Assembly: GCF_020509005.1 (NCBI RefSeq)
Contig: NC_063019.1
Coordinates: 1,798,001-1,862,000, forward strand
Direction: 5' to 3'
From: Fulvia fulva
Lineage: Eukaryota > Ascomycota > Dothideomycetes > Mycosphaerellales > Mycosphaerellaceae
DNA: 64,000 nucleotides
The position numbers and the translations under genes are program-made. Shown here piece by piece: positions 58,601-64,000 of the stretch (the stretch's first letter is position 1; every line of letters starts with the position of its first letter). A model generated the notes under the pieces. It saw nothing but the letters and a program-made list of their open reading frames with translations, was not told where the DNA came from and ran no database searches.

Positions 58601-59852
58601 ATAGTGTTTAGCCGGTATAGATACTACTATAAGATTGTACTTAATAACGCTAGTATTAACGAAAGGGAGGTAGAGAGGATGCTTATTAGTATAGGTATTA
58701 AGTATATCCGGATCTTACCCTACTATCCGTAGTCAAATATAACTATAGAAGTAGGATATCGACCTATTCTAGCTATATTAGCTAAGCTTACTAAGAACAC
58801 CTACAAGTCCTAGGAACGATAGATTACTACGGTACTTTAGGCTAATAGAACTACGGTATCTAGAATTACGGGTATAACGCCGGCGGAGGTTCTATATAGC
58901 TATCGTACTATTCTCCCGATCGAGGTAGAATACCCGATATAGGCGAACTATAAATAGAGATCTATTAGATTAACGGAGGAGCTATTAGCTATTCGGGCGC
59001 GTTAGTTATAGGTGCGGGACATAAGTCTTTAGGAGTTATAGTTACGAAGAGTAAGGCTTCGTACCCTAAGTAAGGAATACTTCGATACTAAACATAGTAT
59101 TAACTTCTAGAGGTTCTAGGTCGGAGATCTTATAGTCAAGTTCGACAAGCCGTACAAGGATAACCTGTCTAGAAAGATTAGGTACCGCTAGCTTAAGTCG
59201 TATCGTATAGCTAAGGTGTACTCGGGGTTTAGTATATACGTCCTCGAAGAGCTTAATAGTACGAGGTTAAAGGGTATATAAGCCCAAGAGAACCTAAAGC
59301 TAATCCTATAGTTAAGACCGGACCCGGAGCTTGATCTTCCTAACGCTAAAGACATTATAGCGCTAGAGGATAGGGTTAATATCGAGAATGTCGAAAAGGG
59401 CGATCTTCCGAACAAGAACAGACCTACTACGTCCGGATCTAACGACGAAGAGGATGACGATATACTTCTAATAGGCATTAATAGGGCTACTATACTTCTA
59501 GAACTAGACTCTATTATTTCTTTTTCTTAGGCGTAAGGAGTTTACTTAGTAGTTTTGGTTTCTAACCTTAGTTTAACTAGCTTCTAGTTCTAGTACCTAG
59601 TTTCTAGCGTGCTTAACCGATTTCTAGGCTATATTCTTAATTTAAGAGTAGGCTTACTACGAAGACTAGACTTTAACTTAGCCTCCTTAGCCCTTATAGA
59701 ATAAACTTACAATCTCCTTAATATCTCTAGACTAACTACTTAACTAGACGCCGCATCCGCCTTCTTTACGTATAACTTATAGGTATAGTTTCTTAGTCTA
59801 TATTAGCGTAGCGGAGGTGAAACTAGGGATAGTTTCGTAATAGGGGAGGATA

Positions 59853-60178
59853 TATTAACGAGCTAAGGGCCCCTTTAGACCCTGAAATTTGCGCGTCGAA
59901 TCTCGTTAACCTTTAACGGTTAATTACGTAGTAGGGGTATATAGGGGTACTGCTAAGATATATATAGCTAGGAGGCGACCTTAGTAGGAAGCTAGGACTT
60001 ACGAAGAATCTCTCTATAAGGCGAAAATACGGGAATCTAAAAATTTCAGATTTATTATCTTTTAGGATCACTATATATATTTCACGGCCCACGGACCGGC
60101 AAGTATATACACCTACGCGTAAGCTATCCTAAGGTCACTAGGCGCGCCCTTGCTTACTAGGGTGGTTAGTCGTCTATA
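59853..60178 (+). repeat. Gypsy 3' LTR
   Basis: 326 bp, preceded by a purine tract. It differs from the 5' LTR at only a handful of positions, mostly RIP-type transitions, so the two LTRs were probably mutated together soon after insertion. Confidence 0.9.
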
Positions 60179-60535
60179 GTATACTAGCCTTTAATAGCGG
60201 GAAACCTCTAAGTTCTAGCTCGAGAATATACTTAAGTATCACCCTCTCTTCTAGCTCTATAAGCTTCTTCGAATTAGGCTCGTAGTCACCCCGAGGAGGT
60301 CGTCTATTTAATCGATACCCTAGTATAGTTCGAGACGCGTCGTATACCTTTTTAGCAAGTCGATTCGTAATTGTCGCGTTGCGTTTCGTAGCCTAGACAG
60401 CTAAGGTTAGTTTGGCCTCGTTTAAAGATAATACACGCTATAATAGTGGTTGTATAGCTATATCTATAGAACTGGTATAGTTCTTAGCAAAAGTGGCCCG
60501 CTCGGTAGTATAGCCCGCTCGGTAGTAAAGTACGT

Positions 60536-61381
60536 TATAAGGAACAAACTACTAAATGGCCCGGATTACGATAGGTTCAAGGTTTTACTAGATAAGGCTT
60601 TTAATAGTATCAAACCGACCATTAACCATTTGAAAGTTTAGGGATATAAAGCTATTCTCTATATAGACACAAGATCCTAACCTTAATAGGTAAGAAGTAA
60701 CAAGCTAATAAATAGGGGTAAAGAAGTAGTGTTTATTAGGTATATTAAAAACATAGCTAAAGCCTAGCTCTTTTAGGAACTAGACATAAGAGCTATTAAA
60801 CAACATATATATATAGACTTCTTTAAGGACTAGCCTAGAGGTAATATAGGTCTTAATGTTCTAACATTAAATCTACTAAGTAGTACACTAGCTAGGAAGC
60901 CCTTAGGAAGGCCGAGGAAGAACCTATCCTTAGGACAATCTACCTACTATTTAGGCGTCTATTGAAGCACCCCCGAAATAGATTAGCCAATTAAGACCCC
61001 TAAAGTCGCTCAGCCGAAAAAGCTATTTATATAACTTCCCTAACCTCCGGAGAACGTAGGGGAATTTCGGAAAATCGATTAGCTAATTAAGACAAGCTCC
61101 CTAGATCCCTAGGAAATAGATGTTACTAGGTTATAAGTAACGGTCCCTAAATCATCCCTTAGAAAGAGAAAGGCTAACTATAATATTAAGGGCTATAACA
61201 TAAAACAGAAAGCCCTAAAATCTATAGTCCCTAAGCCCAAACTAACTACTAAAGTAGGAGAAGTAATAGACCTCTTAGAGAACCTTGCTACTTTTTACTA
61301 AGCTTTCTTTATAGCTATATAATTAGTAGACAGTTCAATACTATAGGATAGCGAATTCCTAGAAGAAGTTAAGGAAATGGC
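60536..61381 (+). mobile_element. Copia-B, integrase C-terminus and linker portion, RIP-degraded
   Basis: After the pogo copy, plus-strand frames read DYDRFKVLLDKAFNSIKPTI, then GYKAILYIDTRS and KLINRGKEVVFI. This parallels the copia-A2 segment GCKAVVYVDPRAQPQG..KLMNRGKEAVFVGY, so copia-B is a diverged relative. It is cut at 61381 by copia-A2. Protease and the integrase core, expected between the gag part (ending 50784) and here, are missing. Confidence 0.6.
61377..61381. repeat. Presumed left target-site duplication of copia-A2
   Basis: The five bases ATGGC precede the LTR edge. The matching copy would lie beyond the right end of the window, so this cannot be confirmed here. Confidence 0.4.
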
Positions 61382-61615
61382 TGTTAAACAGGTACGAGTT
61401 GCGCAGCAGTGGAAGACGGCGGATCACACAAAAGACGAAGAAGGACCCAATGGGATAGCGTGTATCTACATACAGTATCGCCGGTGTTGGTGTAGGTAGA
61501 TGCTAGGTGTCCGGATGTTGGCCAGCCTATAGGCTGGCAAACCCTAGTCACGTGATCTAATCACATGACACACCCACACCTACATGCTTGTCCTGCGGCC
61601 TGTATGTTCTCAACA
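61382..61615 (-). repeat. Copia-A2 3' LTR
   Basis: 234 bp with canonical TG..CA ends: on the minus strand it begins TGTTGAGAACA and ends GTTTAACA. It serves as the unmutated reference for the two LTRs of copia-A1. It contains a TCACGTGA motif and an imperfect palindrome around CCAGCCTATAGGCTGG. Confidence 0.92.
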
Positions 61616-61650
61616 CTCCCACTCAGGCCACATGGTCTCCTACAATCCCT

Positions 61651-63999
61651 TTACGCAAGCTGGAGCTGCCTTACAAAGTTTTGGAACTGCTGGCCATTGA
61701 GGGGCTTTGTTAACCCATCAGCAGCCATGTCCTTTGTATGGCAGTAGTCCACTGCAATCTTCTTCTGCCACCAGAGATGTCTGACATAGTTATATGCAAC
61801 ATCAATATGCTTTGACCTTTCATGCACATGGGCATCTTTGACAAGTGTCAAAGCGGCTTGGTTGTCACCCATGAGCTTGACTGGCCTTAGCTCGTCAACA
61901 GTGCCCTTGCTTGCCCTTACACTCGGCTGGAAAGAGCTCTTTCCCACCAGTTCTGGGCACCCCATTTCCCTGAGGACAGCAGCAAGAAATTGTGACTGCT
62001 TTGCGGCTGCGTTCATAGCCATGAACTCAGCTTCCATTGTTGATGTTGCAACAGACTTCTGCTTCCTACTCATCCAGGACACAGGTGATCCACAAAGGAA
62101 CCACACGTATCCCAGAATTGAGACTCTATCCACTTTGTCCATAGCGTAGTCAGAGTCCGAGTATCCCTGGAGATTGCCCCCTCCCTTTCTATACATAAGA
62201 CCTAGGTCTGGGTACGACCGCAGGTATCGGGAGAGCTTCTTCAAAGCCTTCATATGCTGCTGCGAGGGATCAGCAACAAATGAGCTAATTCTTCCAAGGG
62301 GGAATGCTAAGTCTGGCCTTGTCATTGTCATTGGCCACATCCAGGTACCATTGTGGCTCTGGTAATCCTGTTTGTTGCACCTCTCATCCATAGGTGCCGT
62401 AGGCACTAAATGCTCGTAGCTCTCCATAGGTGAGTGGGTTGGCGTAGCCTTCTCTCTAGCCATGTTCATCTTGGCTAAGTTAGCGTGGACATAGTGTCCT
62501 TGATCAAGCTTCAAAGTGCCTTGGGACCTGTCTCTTGTAATCCTCATTCCAAGGATCTTCGTAGGTTCACCAAGATCTTTAATCTTAAACACTTTTCCAA
62601 GCTCAGCCTTAAACCACTGAACATCTGACAGCTTCGGAGCTGCAATGGGTATGTCATCCACATGGGTAAGGACCATAAGGTCTCTATCCGTATGGATAAG
62701 TAGGCATGGATCTACCTGGGACTGGGTAAATCCAATCTTCTCTAGCTTCGCAACACAGAGCTTGTTCCAGTCTCTAGCTGCTTGCTTAAGCCCATAAAGG
62801 CTTCGTAGGACCTTGAACACCATGTTTGGAGGTGCTTCAACTCCTGGGGGTGGGATCATATAGATGTCTTCAAGAAGGCTGCTTTGGGTAAAAGCATTAT
62901 TCACATCCACTAGGTGCATCTCGAGATCTCTCTCACATACTACTGCCATGAATACTCGGAGAGTATCATGTCTAACAGTAGGTGCAAAGGTCTCTTCGAA
63001 GTCAACCCCATATTTCTGTGAAAACCCTCTTGCAACTAGTCTTGCCTTGAACTTCTCAATGGCTCCACTAATCATTCTTTTCACATCAAAGACCCACCTA
63101 GAAGTAATTAGATTCGCACCCTTTGGCGGTACAACTGCTTCCCAGGTGTTGTTGCTTGCTAAGGCAATAAGTTCGTTCTCGATTGCCTCTCTCCACATAT
63201 GTCCCCATTCGGGGTCTCCTACGGCTGCCTTATAGGACTTTGGGATTGGCACTTCCTGCTGATAGGCTATGGCCTGCCCAACAGCAGCAAATGCATGTTC
63301 TTCCACGTCGTTCAGAATCTCCTCTACCCAGCTCATTGTAGGGTCTAGATGGAACATCTGGGCGATAAGAGCCTTATGGTGTTTAGCCTCATGCTCTTCA
63401 GAGTTATCATCTCCGTCCCCCCTTGACCTCTTGTTGCCTGCAACCTGAGGTGGCGCTAGGTGTTCGGATGGGTCGAACTGAACGACATCTTCTTTTTCTT
63501 TCATTGGAGTACCCTGATCTCCAAACTTCTGGTATTCCCCAATGTCCTTTGGGGGAGGGGGAAGTTGCACAAACAGCGGTTGCTGTGGTGTTGATGACTT
63601 GGGTAGGTTCTGTACAGATCCACCGTTATCGGCCTTCGACAGTGTTGAAACCGCCTCAATATTTTCTCCTGGCCTTCGTAACGGTGTCTCTGATAATCCC
63701 CTATCAGAAAATTTCGCCCCAAAGGGCTTCCTCCCAACAGGATTGCGCTGTGGCGCTCGACTCGGCTGGTTAGTGAAGGTGATACCAAGATCCATATCTC
63801 CCCCCTTCTCATTCTCAAACCAGTCGACGTGACTATGCGCTTTTATTGCTTTCATGTCGGGATCCCAGAACAGCCATTGTTTTGTGGTGTTTTCTGAGTA
63901 GCCCACAAACACGGCTTCTTTTCCTCGGTTCATCAACTTGTCTCTCCTCAAGCCTTGAGGTTGGGCTCTTGGGTCTACATAGACCACAGCTTTGCATCC
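61651..63999 (-). CDS. Copia-A2 pol, C-terminal part (integrase tail, reverse transcriptase, RNase H)
   Basis: An open frame of about 782 codons continues past the window edge; the true start is outside. It opens with the end of the integrase module (GCKAVVYVDPRAQ, KEAVFVGYSE). A variable acidic linker follows, then the copia reverse transcriptase (WVFDVKR..KARLVARGFSQ, DFEETFAPTVR, LDVNNAF-like VDVNNAFTQ, SLYGLKQAARDW, and catalytic THVDDIPIA). The RNase H has GYSDSDYA, MEAEFMA and GDNQAAL as likely acidic residues, and AADGLTKPL near the end. The stop TAA is at 61651-61653, close to the 3' LTR as usual. No internal stop or frameshift is seen, so the protein could be functional. Confidence 0.93.
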   Translation of the reverse strand, partial: GCKAVVYVDPRAQPQGLRRDKLMNRGKEAVFVGYSENTTKQWLFWDPDMKAIKAHSHVDWFENEKGGDMDLGITFTNQPSRAPQRNPVGRKPFGAKFSDRGLSETPLRRPGENIEAVSTLSKADNGGSVQNLPKSSTPQQPLFVQLPPPPKDIGEYQKFGDQGTPMKEKEDVVQFDPSEHLAPPQVAGNKRSRGDGDDNSEEHEAKHHKALIAQMFHLDPTMSWVEEILNDVEEHAFAAVGQAIAYQQEVPIPKSYKAAVGDPEWGHMWREAIENELIALASNNTWEAVVPPKGANLITSRWVFDVKRMISGAIEKFKARLVARGFSQKYGVDFEETFAPTVRHDTLRVFMAVVCERDLEMHLVDVNNAFTQSSLLEDIYMIPPPGVEAPPNMVFKVLRSLYGLKQAARDWNKLCVAKLEKIGFTQSQVDPCLLIHTDRDLMVLTHVDDIPIAAPKLSDVQWFKAELGKVFKIKDLGEPTKILGMRITRDRSQGTLKLDQGHYVHANLAKMNMAREKATPTHSPMESYEHLVPTAPMDERCNKQDYQSHNGTWMWPMTMTRPDLAFPLGRISSFVADPSQQHMKALKKLSRYLRSYPDLGLMYRKGGGNLQGYSDSDYAMDKVDRVSILGYVWFLCGSPVSWMSRKQKSVATSTMEAEFMAMNAAAKQSQFLAAVLREMGCPELVGKSSFQPSVRASKGTVDELRPVKLMGDNQAALTLVKDAHVHERSKHIDVAYNYVRHLWWQKKIAVDYCHTKDMAADGLTKPLNGQQFQNFVRQLQLA

Positions 64000-64000
64000 C

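Larger units (their letters stand above)
52298..60178 (+). mobile_element. Complete Ty3/gypsy LTR retrotransposon, RIP-degraded
   Basis: A 7881-bp element has two 326-bp LTRs (52298-52623 and 59853-60178) and a 4-bp duplication GTAT (52294-52297 and 60179-60182) in the pogo transposase. Plus-strand frames show a gag knuckle near 54015-54070 (YYNCSSTEH..ANRCPAM). The reverse transcriptase lies at about 56600-57130, with VDLFSGYDQ, SRDLTAF and the catalytic FLDDIGVKGP still readable. An integrase follows at about 58600-59300 (RYRYYYKIVLNNASINE, ITPAEVLYSYRT, VGDLIVKFDKPYKDN). A purine tract AGGGGAGGA precedes the 3' LTR. The order RT then integrase identifies gypsy type. Confidence 0.9.
50785..60535 (-). 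mobile_element. Pogo/Fot1-like DNA transposon, copy 2, split by a gypsy element
   Basis: It is homologous along its length to copy 1 (42486-44334) and differs mostly at RIP sites. The termini read ACGTACTTTACTACCGAGCG with TA outside (50783-50784 and 60536-60537). Without the gypsy insert (52298-60178 plus its 4-bp duplication) it is 1866 bp, 17 bp more than copy 1, because both termini here carry the duplicated TIR unit. The transposase is on the minus strand and is broken by stops. Confidence 0.85.
30600..61381. repeat. RIP-saturated nest of transposons
   Basis: From about 30600 the text changes abruptly. CpA and TpG almost vanish, TpA dominates, CpG and CpC/GpG remain, and open frames longer than about 75 codons disappear for 31 kb. 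This is the signature of repeat-induced point mutation, which turns C to T at CpA in duplicated DNA and creates TAG/TAA stops from CAG/CAA. Comparison with the unmutated copia copy at 61382-64000 shows the change base by base. The block ends sharply at 61381. The individual elements are listed separately. No host gene is seen inside. Confidence 0.93.
61382..64000 (-). mobile_element. Copia-A2, RIP-free Ty1/copia element (partial, runs off window)
   Basis: The 3' LTR (61382-61615), a purine-rich tract (about 61616-61640 on the minus strand, GAGTGGGAG next to the LTR) and about 2.35 kb of open pol are in the window. The sequence has normal CpA/TpG content and matches copia-A1 in the nest except at RIP sites. 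It is inserted in copia-B in the opposite orientation. The 5' LTR, gag, protease and integrase must lie beyond 64000. It looks young and potentially active. Confidence 0.93.

Noticed and set aside
59188..59478. 96-codon minus-strand frame
   Set aside because: It is antisense to the gypsy integrase C-terminus and is explained by the element.
60450..60641. 63-codon plus-strand frame
   Set aside because: It spans the junction of the pogo terminus and copia-B, so it is an artefact of the insertion.

Overview
The window reads as nuclear DNA of a filamentous ascomycete, most likely a Dothideomycete of the Mycosphaerella type. This is inferred from compact genes with 50-120 nt introns (GT..CTAAC..AG), single-copy fungal genes such as ERG8, NMD3, EGT1, PEX12, DAD1, RHO4 and LCB3, and a sharply bounded 31 kb block carrying the signature of repeat-induced point mutation (RIP).

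Bases 1-30,600 are ordinary gene space. In order they hold: a small conserved mitochondrial-type protein (379-868, minus), an unknown His/Gln/Ser-rich protein (1928-2560, minus), an unusual split tRNA-Leu(UAG) gene (4651-4799, plus), phosphomevalonate kinase (5183-6776, minus), a 1289-residue pentatricopeptide-repeat protein (7682-11551, plus), two tandem paralogues of an unknown family (12019-13600, minus), NMD3 (13979-15544, minus), an unknown Cys/His protein (16011-17424, minus), the fused ergothioneine enzyme EGT1 (18350-21430, minus), an unknown protein (22861-23859, minus), PEX12 (23966-25363, minus), DAD1 (25639-25956, plus), RHO4 (26806-27716, minus) and a sphingoid-base-phosphate phosphatase (28357-30033, plus). 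A truncated secreted-type gene (30158-30610, minus) is cut by the repeat block. Exon boundaries were worked out by eye from splice motifs, frame and protein continuity. Apart from lying side by side, these genes show no shared pathway.

Bases 30,600-61,381 are one RIP-saturated nest of transposons in which almost every CpA/TpG has become TpA. Target-site duplications and homology allow the layers to be read. A Tad1-like LINE (LINE-A) was split first by a second LINE (LINE-B, flanked by a 14-bp repeat), and elsewhere by a Ty1/copia element (copia-A1, 38877-46273, TSD GCTAG). Copia-A1 was in turn split by a pogo/Fot1-like DNA transposon (42486-44334, TSD TA). To the right, a second copia-type element (copia-B) contains another pogo copy (50785-60535), which contains a complete Ty3/gypsy element (52298-60178, TSD GTAT). 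At 61382 a copia-A copy (copia-A2) begins that is free of RIP, with an open pol frame that runs off the window.

The observation I consider most novel is the tRNA-Leu gene. Besides the usual 15-nt intron after position 37, it carries a 54-nt GT..CTAAC..AG segment exactly between the T-stem and the T-loop, which splits the Pol III B box. Removing both segments leaves a perfectly paired class II tRNA.
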